A stretch of 64,000 nucleotides of DNA from JACKAQ01 sp020634975 [NCBI: Calditrichia bacterium] (GTDB lineage Bacteria > Calditrichota > Calditrichia > RBG-13-44-9), in NCBI GenBank assembly GCA_020634975.1, contig JACKAQ010000001.1, positions 496,001-560,000 on the forward strand, in the 5' to 3' direction. The notes beneath the pieces were generated by a model that ran no database searches, was not told the origin of the DNA, and saw only the letters and a program-made list of their open reading frames with translations. The position numbers and the translations under genes were made by a program. Below, piece by piece: positions 51,851 to 61,044 of the stretch (position 1 is the stretch's first letter; each line of letters starts with the position of its first letter).

Positions 51851-52528
51851 ATGAAAAAAATGTGGGTATTTGCCATTTTAATTGCACTTTTGGCGGGAAG
51901 TTGCAGCGACAAAGAAAAGGTTGAGCGGCTCGAAAACGAACGAAAAACATTGGCGCAGGAAAATGAACGGTTGAAAACCGATCTGCAAAAACTGCAGAAA
52001 GATTACACCAAACTCAATTTTTTAACCCAAAAACTCGATGGCATCAAAGCCCGAATCGTTACTGATATGGGTGATATCGAAGTGAAATTTTTCCCGGAAA
52101 AAGCGCCGTTGCATGTGTTCACATTTGTTTCCCGGGCGGAAGCGGGTTTTTACAACGGCACCCAATTTCACCGGGTAATGCCTAATTTTATGATTCAGGC
52201 CGGCGATCCCAATTCCAAAGATGACAATCCCAATGACGACGGTATTGGTGGTCCGATTGCCATGTTACCGCACGAATTTAACGATATCAAACATGTGCCG
52301 GGCATTTTATCCACCGCACGCGTGCCCGATATTTCCGCCGGGGCAGGCTCGCAATTTTTTATCATGCATGGCACAAATTTCAATTTGGACGGGCAATACA
52401 CCGCATTCGGAGAAGTGACCAAAGGGATGGACGTGGTTAACGAAATTGCCACCGTTCGAACCATGCAACGACCGCCGAACCATCCGGTGAAACCGATTCG
52501 CATTCGCAGAATCGAAGTTTATAAATGA
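51851..52528 (+). CDS. Lipoprotein peptidyl-prolyl cis-trans isomerase (cyclophilin)
   Basis: A 225-residue exported protein: lipoprotein signal with 'LLAGSCSD' (Cys near 18), a coiled coil (about 22-55, 'VERLENERKTLAQENERLKT'), then a cyclophilin domain. Cyclophilin signatures are 'YNGTQFHRVMPNFMIQAGDP' (catalytic Arg in FHR) and 'AGSQFFIMHG', 'YTAFGEVTKGMDVV'. It should assist folding of periplasmic or outer-membrane proteins. The start at 51851 follows GGAG and gives the signal peptide; an upstream frame extension has none. Confidence 0.93.
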   Translation: MKKMWVFAILIALLAGSCSDKEKVERLENERKTLAQENERLKTDLQKLQKDYTKLNFLTQKLDGIKARIVTDMGDIEVKFFPEKAPLHVFTFVSRAEAGFYNGTQFHRVMPNFMIQAGDPNSKDDNPNDDGIGGPIAMLPHEFNDIKHVPGILSTARVPDISAGAGSQFFIMHGTNFNLDGQYTAFGEVTKGMDVVNEIATVRTMQRPPNHPVKPIRIRRIEVYK

Positions 52529-52552
52529 TGCTTTGCTGACACAAACATATTG

Positions 52553-52579
52553 GGGCGAACGACTGTTCGCCCTTTTTTA
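52553..52579 (+). terminator. Rho-independent terminator after the cyclophilin gene
   Basis: GGGCGAAC-(GACT)-GTTCGCCC, an 8-bp stem followed by six Ts. Confidence 0.93.
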
Positions 52580-52610
52580 TCACAACACCCACAAAAATCC
52601 CTGCATTTAA

Positions 52611-54422
52611 ATGATTAAAAAAGCGAAACATATCCTCAAAAAGCAATTTGGTTACGATGAATTTCGTCCGTTGCAAGCGGAGGTAATTGAAAGCATCCTT
52701 TCCCGGAAGGATACGCTGGTGGTAATGCCCACCGGCGGCGGAAAATCGCTGTGTTATCAAATTCCCGCGCTATTATTCGACGGATTGACGATCGTCGTTT
52801 CCCCGCTCATTTCGCTGATGAAAGATCAGGTGGACCAGTTGCGGGAAAATGGCGTGGCAGCCGTGGTGTTGAACAGTTCGCTTTCGCCGCAGGCGTATGC
52901 GGAAAATGTGCAGAAGATTATCTCCAAAACGGCAAAATTGCTGTATATCGCGCCGGAATCACTGGTGAAACGCGATGTGCAGGAGCTGCTCCAATCGGTT
53001 TCGCTGGATTGTTTCACCATCGACGAAGCACATTGCATTTCCGAGTGGGGACACGATTTTCGCCCGGAATATCGCCAGTTGGCAACGGTTCGCCGGCAAT
53101 TTCCCGATGCGGTTTGTGTGGCGCTCACTGCGACAGCCACGCCGCAGGTGCAGCAGGATATTTGCAATTCGCTAAATTTCCGGCAGGAAAATGTGTTTAT
53201 CGCCAGCTTCAACCGCGAAAATCTGTTTTTGCAAGTGGTCAAAAAGGAGCAGCCGCGCCAGCAACTTTTGGAATTTCTCAAAAAATTTGATAATCAATCC
53301 GGGATCATTTATTGCGCTACCCGCAACACAGTTGAGGATTTGGCAGAAACGTTGAAAGCAAACGGGCTGAATGCAATGCCCTATCACGCCGGATTAGGTG
53401 ATTTGGAGCGCCACAGCGCGCAGGAAGCGTTCATTCGCGATGATGTGCAAATCATCGTGGCAACCATCGCATTCGGGATGGGCATCAACAAATCGAACGT
53501 GCGGTTCGTGGTGCATTACGATCTGCCGAAAAGCATTGAAAGCTACTATCAGGAGATCGGGCGTGCCGGACGCGACGGGCTTCGCGCAGATTGTTTGCTG
53601 CTGTTCGGCTACGGCGATATTCGCAAAATCCGCTTTTTTATTGATCAAAAAGAAGATCCGCAGCAGCACCGCAACGCTTTGCAACATTTGGAAGCGATGA
53701 TCCAGTTTGCCGAGCACCAGCTTTGCCGGCGGCACCCGCTGATTCGCTATTTCGGCGAACATTTTCCCGACGAAAACTGCAGCATGTGCGACAATTGCAC
53801 GATGGAACGCAGCGTTCCCCAAACCGATGTGACCACCGCAGCACAGAAATTTTTCTCATGTGTCTATCGAACCGGACAAATGTTTGGTGCGGCACACATC
53901 ATCGATGTATTGCGCGGCTCCAATTCTGAAAAAATTATTCAGCGAAATCACCAAAATTTAAGCACTTACGGCATCGGAATGGAGCATTCCAAAAAGCAGT
54001 GGCTGCACCTTTCCCGGCAATTTGTGCAGCAGGGATTTTTGACCAAAGATATCACATACGGCAGCCTGAAACTGACCCAACGGGCAGTGGATGCGATGAA
54101 AGGCGAGCAAAAAGTTTTTGCGGAAATTGAAGCAGAAACAATCACTTACAGCAAAGGAAAAGAGCGACTGGCAGCCGATTACGACGGTGTGTTGTTCGAG
54201 CGGATGCGCGACAAACGCAAACAACTTGCGGACAAACAGGGCGTGCCGCCATACGTAATTTTTTCCGATAAAACGCTGGTGGAACTGGCGGCAAATATGC
54301 CGGAAAACAGCAGCGAGATGCTGTCCATTCACGGCATCGGCGAAGTGAAAATGCAGCGATACGGCAAAGTTTTTTTGGAATTGATTCTCAAACGACTGAG
54401 CGAATTGCGGCGGGAAAAATGA
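52611..54422 (+). CDS. recQ: ATP-dependent DNA helicase RecQ
   Basis: A 603-residue superfamily 2 3'-5' helicase. Motif 0/I 'FGYDEFRPLQAEVIESILSR' and 'MPTGGGKSLCYQIPALL', motif II 'TIDEAHCISEWGHDFRPEY' (DEAH and aromatic loop), motif III 'ALTATATPQVQ', motif V/VI 'VVHYDLPKSIESYYQEIGRA' followed by 'GRDG'. The RQC zinc site is 'CRRHPLIRYFG' plus 'CSMCDNC'. A winged helix and a C-terminal HRDC domain ('YVIFSDKTLVELAANMPENS') follow. It unwinds recombination and replication intermediates. Length and order are complete. It is not part of an operon. Confidence 0.96.
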   Translation: MIKKAKHILKKQFGYDEFRPLQAEVIESILSRKDTLVVMPTGGGKSLCYQIPALLFDGLTIVVSPLISLMKDQVDQLRENGVAAVVLNSSLSPQAYAENVQKIISKTAKLLYIAPESLVKRDVQELLQSVSLDCFTIDEAHCISEWGHDFRPEYRQLATVRRQFPDAVCVALTATATPQVQQDICNSLNFRQENVFIASFNRENLFLQVVKKEQPRQQLLEFLKKFDNQSGIIYCATRNTVEDLAETLKANGLNAMPYHAGLGDLERHSAQEAFIRDDVQIIVATIAFGMGINKSNVRFVVHYDLPKSIESYYQEIGRAGRDGLRADCLLLFGYGDIRKIRFFIDQKEDPQQHRNALQHLEAMIQFAEHQLCRRHPLIRYFGEHFPDENCSMCDNCTMERSVPQTDVTTAAQKFFSCVYRTGQMFGAAHIIDVLRGSNSEKIIQRNHQNLSTYGIGMEHSKKQWLHLSRQFVQQGFLTKDITYGSLKLTQRAVDAMKGEQKVFAEIEAETITYSKGKERLAADYDGVLFERMRDKRKQLADKQGVPPYVIFSDKTLVELAANMPENSSEMLSIHGIGEVKMQRYGKVFLELILKRLSELRREK

Positions 54423-54456
54423 TGAATAATTTAATGATTGATTGCAGGCTTAGAGG

Positions 54457-54498
54457 ATTCCTGCCTTCGCGCCGAAGGCGCTCCTTTGGTGCAGGAAT
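54457..54498. repeat. REP-like palindrome, copy 3, extended form
   Basis: ATTCCTGC and GCAGGAAT arms as in copies 1 and 2, but separated by 26 nt that contain a second palindrome (GCGCCGAAGGCGC). It begins 34 bp after the recQ stop. Confidence 0.75.
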
Positions 54499-54509
54499 GA
54501 CAGTTTTTT

Positions 54510-54538
54510 AGCCATTCCGGGCTTGTCCCGGAATGGCT
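54510..54538. terminator. Strong hairpin after recQ, possible bidirectional terminator
   Basis: AGCCATTCCGGG-(CTTGT)-CCCGGAATGGCT, a 12-bp perfect stem preceded by six Ts. It lies between convergent recQ and the SDR gene. The T-run is on the 5' side of the plus strand, so it suits termination of the minus-strand gene's RNA only as an A-run; it may simply be a repeat. Confidence 0.5.
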
Positions 54539-54556
54539 CGTTTCTCTATCCATAAA

Positions 54557-55307
54557 TTACTTCCGGCGGACGGTGGTTGCGGCGGCTTGTGCGGATGGTA
54601 AAATAAGCATATCCGCGATTTGCACATGCGCAGGACGGGAGATTGACCAAAAATTGCCTCGGCAATATCCGCTCCGGTGAGCGCATCCAGCCCTTGTACA
54701 CCTGATCCGCTTTATTGGCATCCCCTTTAAATCGCACCAGCGAAAACTCTGTTTCCACCAGTCCCGGGGCAATGTTGGTCACCCGGATGTTGTGATCGAG
54801 CAAATCCAGCCGCATACCTTGCGAAAGCGCGTCCACCGCAAATTTGGATGCGCAATATACAGCCCCTTTGCTGTACACCTGCTCTCCGGCAATCGACCCA
54901 ATATTCACGATGTGACCGTCATTTTTGGCGATCATTCCCGGCAGAACCGCGCGCGTCACATACAGTAAGCCTTTCACATTGCCGTCGATCATCGCGTCCC
55001 AATCGTCGATGTTTGCATTTTGAACAGTGTCCAGACCGTGGGCGTTTCCGGCGTTGTTCACTAAAATATCGATGGATTTCCAATGGTCCGGCAAACTGTC
55101 GATCGCGGCAAATACCGCTTCGCGGTTGCGCACGTCGAACGAAAGTGTGGTTACTTTTACGGATTCGCCGAGCGTTTGCCGCAGTTCGTCGAGCCGTTCT
55201 TTGCGGCGTCCACACAAAATCAGGTCAATCCCGTTTTTGGCGAACAGCTCCGCCGTGGCTTTTCCGATACCGGCTGTTGCACCGGTAATGAGGGCTATTT
55301 TGCTCAT
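54557..55307 (-). CDS. Short-chain dehydrogenase/reductase, two frameshifts near the C-terminus
   Basis: About 250 residues after repair. The classical SDR parts are intact: 'ALITGATAGIGKATAELFAK' (TGxxxGIG), 'ILVNNAGNAHGLD' (NNAG), 'IVNIGSIAGEQVYSKGAVYC' and 'ASKFAVDALSQGM' (Ser, YxxxK; here Tyr in 'AVYCASK'). The family resembles YdfG-type serine/3-hydroxyacid dehydrogenases. One base is missing near 54690-54693 and one in the A5 run at 54649-54653 (plus strand). With both restored the tail reads 'YKGLDALTGADIAEAIFWSI' then 'SRPAHVQIADMLILPSAQ', the normal family end with stop at 54557. Confidence 0.82.
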
Positions 55308-55334
55308 AAAAAATCACCAATTTTGAATTTTCGA

Positions 55335-56726
55335 TTAAAAATCCGCATTTCGCGGCGTGCGCGGAAACGGCACAACATCTCGGATATTTTCCATCCCGGT
55401 GGCATACATGATTGCCCGGGCAAAACCCAAACCGTATCCGGCGTGCGGGGCAGTGCCGTATTTGCGCAAATCCAGGTACCACCAATAATCATCTTTTTCC
55501 AATCCCAGTTCATCAATGCGGGCGACGAGCTTATCATAGCGCTCCTCGCGCTGGCTGCCACCGATGATTTCGCCAACGCCCGGAACCAGCAAATCCATTG
55601 CGGCAACAGTTTTGCCGTCATCGTTCTGGCGCATGTAAAACGCTTTGATTCCTTTGGGATAATTCACCACAAATACCGGTTTTTTATAGACTTGCTCCGT
55701 GAGATAACGTTCGTGCTCGGACTGCAAATCTTTCCCCCATTCAACCGGAAATTCAAATTTTTGTCCGGATTTTTGGAGTTGCTCAACGGCTTCGGTGTAG
55801 GTAATTCGTTTGAATTCGGAGTTGATCACATTATCCAATCGCGCCAGCAATCCTTTATCTATCCATTGATTGAAAAATTCCATTTCCTCCGGCGCTTTTT
55901 CGATCACGTAATTAAATATAAATTTGATCATCTGTTCGGCTAAATCCATATTGTCGTTGATATCCGCAAAGGCAATTTCCGGCTCGATCATCCAAAATTC
56001 CGAGGCGTGGCGGGCAGTGTTGGAATTTTCCGCGCGAAATGTGGGTCCAAAAGTATAGACATCGCGAAACGCCATGCAATACGTTTCCACGTTCAACTGA
56101 CCGCTGACGGTGAGGTGCGCCTGGCGGGAGAAAAAATCTTCCTCAAAATCGATGCTGCCGTCCGGTTTGCGGGGCGGATTTGCCGCATCCAGTGTGCTGA
56201 CGCGAAACATTTGTCCGGCGCCTTCCGCATCACTGGCGGTGATGATGGGCGTGTGCACATACACAAAATTACGATCCTGAAAAAATGTGTGGATCGCATG
56301 TGCCAGCAAAGAGCGCACCCGGAACACGGATAAAAATGTATTCGTTCGCGGGCGCAAATGAGCGATTGTTCGCAAATATTCAAACGAGTGGCGCTTTTTC
56401 TGAAGGGGATAGTCGTTTTCGGAATGTCCGATCAGGCTGATCCGCTCCGCGTGCAATTCGAACGGTTGTTTGGCACCGGCAGATTCCACAATCGTGCCCT
56501 CAACTTCGATGGAAGATGCAATCGTAAATTTGCTGATCGCTTCAAAGTTATCCAGTTTTTCATCGAACACAACCTGCAGGTTTTTGAAAAAACTGCCATC
56601 GTTAACTTCAATAAAACCAAAGTTTTTGGATGCCCGTAAAGTGCGCACCCAACCGGCGATTTTCACAGATTTGCCGATAAAATCTTCCGGTTTACGCCAG
56701 ATTTCTTTAATTTTTGAATATGCCAT
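55335..56726 (-). CDS. asnS: Asparaginyl-tRNA synthetase
   Basis: A 463-residue class IIb synthetase that charges tRNA-Asn. The N-terminal OB-fold anticodon domain includes '[20 protein letters not shown]'. Motif 2 is '[20 protein letters not shown]', followed by '[14 protein letters not shown]', and motif 3 is '[20 protein letters not shown]' with '[14 protein letters not shown]' at the end. These separate AsnRS from AspRS. Start ATG 56726 gives the normal N-terminus; the frame further upstream is non-coding. It follows a hairpin terminator at 56799-56828 and precedes the SDR gene by 27 bp. Confidence 0.96.
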   Translation of the reverse strand: MAYSKIKEIWRKPEDFIGKSVKIAGWVRTLRASKNFGFIEVNDGSFFKNLQVVFDEKLDNFEAISKFTIASSIEVEGTIVESAGAKQPFELHAERISLIGHSENDYPLQKKRHSFEYLRTIAHLRPRTNTFLSVFRVRSLLAHAIHTFFQDRNFVYVHTPIITASDAEGAGQMFRVSTLDAANPPRKPDGSIDFEEDFFSRQAHLTVSGQLNVETYCMAFRDVYTFGPTFRAENSNTARHASEFWMIEPEIAFADINDNMDLAEQMIKFIFNYVIEKAPEEMEFFNQWIDKGLLARLDNVINSEFKRITYTEAVEQLQKSGQKFEFPVEWGKDLQSEHERYLTEQVYKKPVFVVNYPKGIKAFYMRQNDDGKTVAAMDLLVPGVGEIIGGSQREERYDKLVARIDELGLEKDDYWWYLDLRKYGTAPHAGYGLGFARAIMYATGMENIRDVVPFPRTPRNADF

Positions 56727-56798
56727 TTGTCGCGTTCCGTTGTTTCGTTCGTTCGTAAGTTCTCTAAAAAAATGATTGCTGTAAGGGGTGATGATACG

Positions 56799-56828
56799 CA
56801 AAAGGGCTGCGGAAAGCAACCCTTTTTT
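56799..56828 (-). terminator. Terminator-like hairpin between the VOC gene and asnS
   Basis: On the minus strand: AAAAAAGGGTTGC-TTTCC-GCAGCCCTTTT, an imperfect stem with one mismatch, ending in a T-run. It suits termination after the VOC gene. Confidence 0.7.
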
Positions 56829-56857
56829 ACATCGCAAAGTTGTTGACAGGTATCGAG

Positions 56858-57244
56858 TTATGAGACAGAATGCAGCGCCATCCGGTTGCCTTCGCAATCT
56901 TCAAAAACTGCCATAAATCCGTTTTCCGGAGAAATTTGGGTTTTGGGAACCAACACTTTTCCGCCGGCAGATTCTATTTTGGACAGCACCATTTGCAAAT
57001 CGGGATTTGCGTTCAAATAGACCACCGGACCCTTATTTCCCGGAAAATAAAAATCTTTATGCTGGCAAATTGCGCCGCCCACACTATTTTCGCCGGTAGG
57101 GAACAGTGCCATTTTCAACCCGTTCGGCAGCTCAAAATCGACCATTTCGATCTCGAAAATCGTCTGATAAAAAGCTTTTGCCCGATGTAAATCGGAGGCA
57201 GGAATTTCAAACCAACTTACAACATGTTGTCGTTTAGCAGACAT
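56858..57244 (-). CDS. VOC (glyoxalase/bleomycin-resistance fold) protein
   Basis: A 128-residue VOC protein with two beta-alpha-beta-beta-beta modules: '[20 protein letters not shown]' and '[20 protein letters not shown]', ending '[15 protein letters not shown]'. '[17 protein letters not shown]' is typical of the PhnB/YdcJ-like single-domain VOC proteins often labelled glyoxalase. The metal ligands cannot all be placed. The start at 57244 (MSAKRQHVV) is preferred because the frame upstream runs into the fbp end. It follows fbp by 16 bp and is likely cotranscribed. Confidence 0.85.
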   Translation of the reverse strand: MSAKRQHVVSWFEIPASDLHRAKAFYQTIFEIEMVDFELPNGLKMALFPTGENSVGGAICQHKDFYFPGNKGPVVYLNANPDLQMVLSKIESAGGKVLVPKTQISPENGFMAVFEDCEGNRMALHSVS

Positions 57245-57260
57245 TTGAAACCTTCTAATT

Positions 57261-58280
57261 TTATTCGACCCGATGCCCTTGAACAAATTCCTCAACCGTT
57301 TCAACATCTTTCCGGCTACCAATAATCAGCGGGGTTCGTTGGTGCAAATCTTCCGGTTGAATATCGAGAATTCTGCGATGACCATCGCTGGCGCGTCCGC
57401 CGGCCTGATAGCAGATTAGTGCGAGCGGATTCGCTTCGTACATCAAACGGAGTTTGCCTTTTTCGTTGCCGGGTTTTTTGTGGTCGCTGGGATAAAGAAA
57501 TACCCCGCCTTTCAGCAACGTCCGGTGAAAATCCGCGACCAACGAACCGATGTAGCGCCCGTTCATCGGCTTGCCTTCATCGCCAAACCGTTTCGCCCAA
57601 CGCACATAATTGCGAATCCCTTCATCCCAAAACTCAAAATTGCTTTCGTTGATGCTGTAAATATTGCCTTTTGTGGGAATGGTCATTTTGGGGTGCGATA
57701 AAATAAAACTGCCGTAAATGGGGTCCAGCGTAAAGCCGTAAACGCCATTTCCGGTGGTATAAACCAGCATCGTGCTGGAACCGTATAAAATATAACCCGC
57801 GCAAACCTGCGAATATCCGGGCTGAAGCATGTCTTCCATTGTCACCGGACTGGAATCGGGGGTAATTCGCCGGAAAATAGTAAAAATTGTGCCAATGCTA
57901 ACGTTGACATCGATATTTGAGGAGCCATCCAGTGGATCGAAACAGCAAATATATTTGCCTTTCAGGCTTTCATCGTTGATTTCGATGTAGGTTTCTTCCT
58001 CCTCCGAAGCCATTGCGCAAAGCGAACCGCCAAAACGGAGCGAGCGGATCATCGCTTCGTTGGCAAACACATCCAACTTTTGCTGACGTTCGCCAAATAC
58101 ATTTTCGCTATCAAGACTGCCCAAAATATCCAGTAGCCCTGCCTTGTTAACCTGGTAGGAAATGACTTTTGCAGCCAGCGCAATATCTGACAGCAGTCGC
58201 GTAAATGAACCGGTTGCCTGCGGGAACATACGTTCCTGTTTCATGATGTGTCGGTTCAGCGTCATGACAAAGCTGCTCAT
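57261..58280 (-). CDS. fbp: Class I fructose-1,6-bisphosphatase
   Basis: A 339-residue FBPase I that makes fructose 6-phosphate for gluconeogenesis. The signature 'CCFDPLDGSSNIDVNVSIGT' carries the metal ligands, with the upstream Glu pair in 'ASEEEETYIEIN'. Later motifs are 'GYILYGSSTMLVYTTGNGVY' and 'GGVFLYPSDHKKPGNEKGKL' followed by 'RLMYEANPLALICYQAGG'. Full length and intact. In this genome it also feeds fructose 6-phosphate and heptose-phosphate precursors for the EPS sugars. A 243-bp gap upstream must hold its promoter. Confidence 0.95.
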   Translation of the reverse strand: MSSFVMTLNRHIMKQERMFPQATGSFTRLLSDIALAAKVISYQVNKAGLLDILGSLDSENVFGERQQKLDVFANEAMIRSLRFGGSLCAMASEEEETYIEINDESLKGKYICCFDPLDGSSNIDVNVSIGTIFTIFRRITPDSSPVTMEDMLQPGYSQVCAGYILYGSSTMLVYTTGNGVYGFTLDPIYGSFILSHPKMTIPTKGNIYSINESNFEFWDEGIRNYVRWAKRFGDEGKPMNGRYIGSLVADFHRTLLKGGVFLYPSDHKKPGNEKGKLRLMYEANPLALICYQAGGRASDGHRRILDIQPEDLHQRTPLIIGSRKDVETVEEFVQGHRVE

Positions 58281-58523
58281 GCTTTTTTCTCCTCATGCGA
58301 TTAATGAATCTTCAAATTGGACCTATATATCAAACGCAAATTGATTTTAAAAATGCAGTAGTGATAGCTTTTTTAAACAGTTGTTTAACCAGCTCAAGTG
58401 TTGAAAATAATCATCCAGAGACCATCAAAAAAGTAATGATTTGTTAATCAGGGGATAAAAATATAGAACACAAACCATAAAAATGCCACTTTTTAATCGA
58501 TTAAAGAGAAAAAAAATACAAGC

Positions 58524-59429
58524 TTACAGTTTCGGCATAATTGGGCGAGTTTCCAGCGCTTTTTGCAATGTTTGAACAACATTTTGCCGTTCCTCCCCGA
58601 TGAGCGGCAATCGCGGCGGACGAACGTTTTCGTTGCCCAATCCGGTCATTTGTTCTGCGAGTTTGATGTTTTGGACGAGTTTTGTGGAAACATCCAGATC
58701 GAGCACCGGTTTGAACCAACGGTAAATTTCGAGCGCCTCAGCAATACGATTTTGTTTCGCAAGTTCATAAATAACAACAGTTTCCCGGGGGAATGCGCAA
58801 ACCAGTCCGGCAACCCAGCCATCGGCACCCATCAGCAAACTTTCCAACGCGAGGTTATCGACGCCGGTAAAAATCTGGTAGCGATCGCCGCAATAATTTT
58901 TGATGTCCGTAATCCGTCGCACATTGTCGGATGATTCTTTCAGCGCAACAAATGTGTCATTTTTTGCCAGGTCTGCAAACATTTGCGGGGTTACATCAAT
59001 ATTATAGGCAACTGGATTGTTGTAAATCATGATCGGGCGTTCGGAAACGGCTGCGACAGCTTCCAAGAATACGACGGTTTCCCGCTCGTCTGATGTGTAG
59101 CGCATTGGCGGCAGCAGCATAAATCCGTCAGCGCCGTTTTTTACACCCTGTTTTGCCATTTCGCAGGCTGCGGCGGTTGTGGTTTCGGCGATGGTCAAAA
59201 TCACCGGCACTTTTCCGGCGCTCACATTCACAGCAGTTTTCAAAACTTCTATTTTTTCTTCGGCGCTCAACACACCGTTTTCGCCGAGTGATCCGCAGCA
59301 AATCAATCCGTGAACGCCGGCATCCAGTTGCGCCTGGAAATTCTTTTCCATCGCCGGATGATCCAATTTAAAATCAGCCGTAAACTTAGTAGTAACAGCA
59401 GGATATACGCCTTCCCATTTTGTTGCCAT
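58524..59429 (-). CDS. DapA/NanA-family aldolase (dihydrodipicolinate synthase-like)
   Basis: A 301-residue (beta/alpha)8 class I aldolase. 'GVHGLICCGSLGENGVLSAE' is the pyruvate-binding GxxGE loop (usually GTTGE; here GSLGE), 'PIMIYNNPVAYNIDVTPQMF' holds the Tyr, and 'FVALKESSDNVRRITDIK' the Schiff-base Lys. The family includes lysine biosynthesis DapA, sialic-acid lyase and sugar-acid or hydroxyproline catabolic enzymes. The GSLGE variant and lack of a dap neighbour make a catabolic aldolase as likely as DapA. Start 59429 follows AGAGGGAA. Confidence 0.85.
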   Translation of the reverse strand: MATKWEGVYPAVTTKFTADFKLDHPAMEKNFQAQLDAGVHGLICCGSLGENGVLSAEEKIEVLKTAVNVSAGKVPVILTIAETTTAAACEMAKQGVKNGADGFMLLPPMRYTSDERETVVFLEAVAAVSERPIMIYNNPVAYNIDVTPQMFADLAKNDTFVALKESSDNVRRITDIKNYCGDRYQIFTGVDNLALESLLMGADGWVAGLVCAFPRETVVIYELAKQNRIAEALEIYRWFKPVLDLDVSTKLVQNIKLAEQMTGLGNENVRPPRLPLIGEERQNVVQTLQKALETRPIMPKL

Positions 59430-59799
59430 TTGTATTCCCTCTCGTTTCAGGTTGTTATGAAAATTGTTAAAATTTATTGAAGATAGAGGGCAATTCATGA
59501 ATTGCCTCTACAGGTAATACAGCGCCATACATCTGCTTTCACACCGGAGGTGTGGAATATTGGTAATAATACAACAACAGATAAATTCACATCGCCCCGG
59601 AGGGACGAAACGGCTGATCGCGTAACATCGGTTATTTATTGATGTTGGGGATTTGAATCTCAATTCACCGCATACTGAATTTTCAAAAACCTGGACAATC
59701 TATTGCCGAACCATCTGATACACAACTAATATATCAGTTGATTTTCGTAAATCAAAACAGAAAAAATCAGAATTGCCGAACCACAGCTTTCATCTGAAA
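59430..59799. other. Intergenic region with several decayed palindromic repeats
   Basis: 370 bp without a gene. It contains GGCAATTCATGAATTGCC (59489-59506), CACACC-GGA-GGTGTG (59540-59554) and a CCCC-GGA-GGG element near 59593, each a type of short intergenic repeat. It separates the DapA-like gene from the ABC permease gene, both on the minus strand. Confidence 0.65.
59489..59506. repeat. Perfect 18-bp palindrome GGCAATTCATGAATTGCC
   Basis: A fully symmetrical element with GAGG before and TCTAC after. It occurs in a repeat-rich gap and is not followed by a T-run. Confidence 0.7.
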
Positions 59800-61044
59800 T
59801 CAGCCTTTTGCGAGCACTTTGGAGATATCCGTGCGATACGCCAGCACCGCCGGAATAATCGCAGCCAGAATCCCGATTGCGATCGCCAGAATCAAAATTG
59901 CCCACTCTTCGCTCAAGAATAGCCATCCGGTAAGTTCAATTTGGCGGGCAGCCGCGAGCCATTTGCCCAGCATTTCCGTTGCAATATGCCCCAGCAACAA
60001 CCCGGCGATCACGCCCATCAGCGAGAGCAAAATGCTTTCCTGAATCATTTGCCAGAAAATTTTTTCGCGGGATGCGCCGAGTGTTCGCATAATTGCGAGA
60101 TCGTACCGTCGCTCTTTTAACGCGTTGTATAACGCGATGAACACGCTCAACGCTGCGGTAATTATCAGCACAAACCCAAATGCCTGCAACGCGGTAACGC
60201 CAACGCCAAACAGGTCAAACAATCGCGCAGTTTCGAACGCCGGAGATGCAGCTTGCATGTTGGTTTGGGCGTTCACAAATCGCGGAAAAAGCGCGGCAGC
60301 CATCGGTGAACTGTATTTGACGAGTAACGCAGTAATTTGCTGCAGCGAATCATCCGGGTGGATGGCAAAACCCAGTCGATTTGAAAGCGGCAGCTGCGCC
60401 GCAGAATCGGCATGTGCCGCATTTTCTTCATCGTGATGGAGCAGCCAAACCGTTCGAACATCTGTGAGCACCAGCCGGTCGAGCGCGGTGCCGCTTTTCG
60501 GCAAAATTCCGACAACGGTCAAGTGATGTTCATCGTGTGCGTCACCATCTTCGGAGAGACCGTGAGCGCTGGTAATTTCCGCGCCGATGTCCAGTTTTGC
60601 CTCCCGGGCGATTGTCGCACCGACCACTACTTCCAGCGGCGATTCCCAGGTGCGTCCGGTTTGCGGCTGCGTTTCGTACAGCGCCAGCAATTCTTGCGAC
60701 GTTCCGACAATCCGAAAACCATTGTAACTATCACCCAACGCCAGCGGAATGGCAGATTTTATCGCCGGATTTTGCAGCAACGGCGCTACATCCGAAAGCG
60801 CGATGTTGCCGGTCGGCACATCCAAATGATATACGCTGGACAAAATCAATTGCAGCGGGCTGCCTTTTGCACCGACAACCGCATCGATGCCCTTCGCGTT
60901 CCGCGATAAATTTTCTTCCATTTGATGATTGAACAGCAACAGCACCACAATTGTGCCGACACCCAACGCCAGCAACAGCACATTCAGCAACGTGCCCAGT
61001 TTTCGTTTGCGAATATATGAAAAAGTAATCGTAAGCAGATTCAT
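59800..61044 (-). CDS. ABC transporter permease (FtsX/LolC-like)
   Basis: A 414-residue permease with one N-terminal TM helix (about 20-40), a large periplasmic MacB-type domain, and three C-terminal TM segments in the FtsX domain (from about residue 285: 'FGFVLIITAALSVFIALYNA', 'ILLSLMGVIAGLLLGHIA'). 'RRYDLAIMRTLGASREKIFW' is the coupling-helix signature. The periplasmic part has an acidic/His stretch 'EDGDAHDEHH', which could bind metal. Such permeases export lipoproteins, peptides or drugs. It overlaps its ATPase gene by ATGA (61041-61044). Confidence 0.88.
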   Translation of the reverse strand: MNLLTITFSYIRKRKLGTLLNVLLLALGVGTIVVLLLFNHQMEENLSRNAKGIDAVVGAKGSPLQLILSSVYHLDVPTGNIALSDVAPLLQNPAIKSAIPLALGDSYNGFRIVGTSQELLALYETQPQTGRTWESPLEVVVGATIAREAKLDIGAEITSAHGLSEDGDAHDEHHLTVVGILPKSGTALDRLVLTDVRTVWLLHHDEENAAHADSAAQLPLSNRLGFAIHPDDSLQQITALLVKYSSPMAAALFPRFVNAQTNMQAASPAFETARLFDLFGVGVTALQAFGFVLIITAALSVFIALYNALKERRYDLAIMRTLGASREKIFWQMIQESILLSLMGVIAGLLLGHIATEMLGKWLAAARQIELTGWLFLSEEWAILILAIAIGILAAIIPAVLAYRTDISKVLAKG

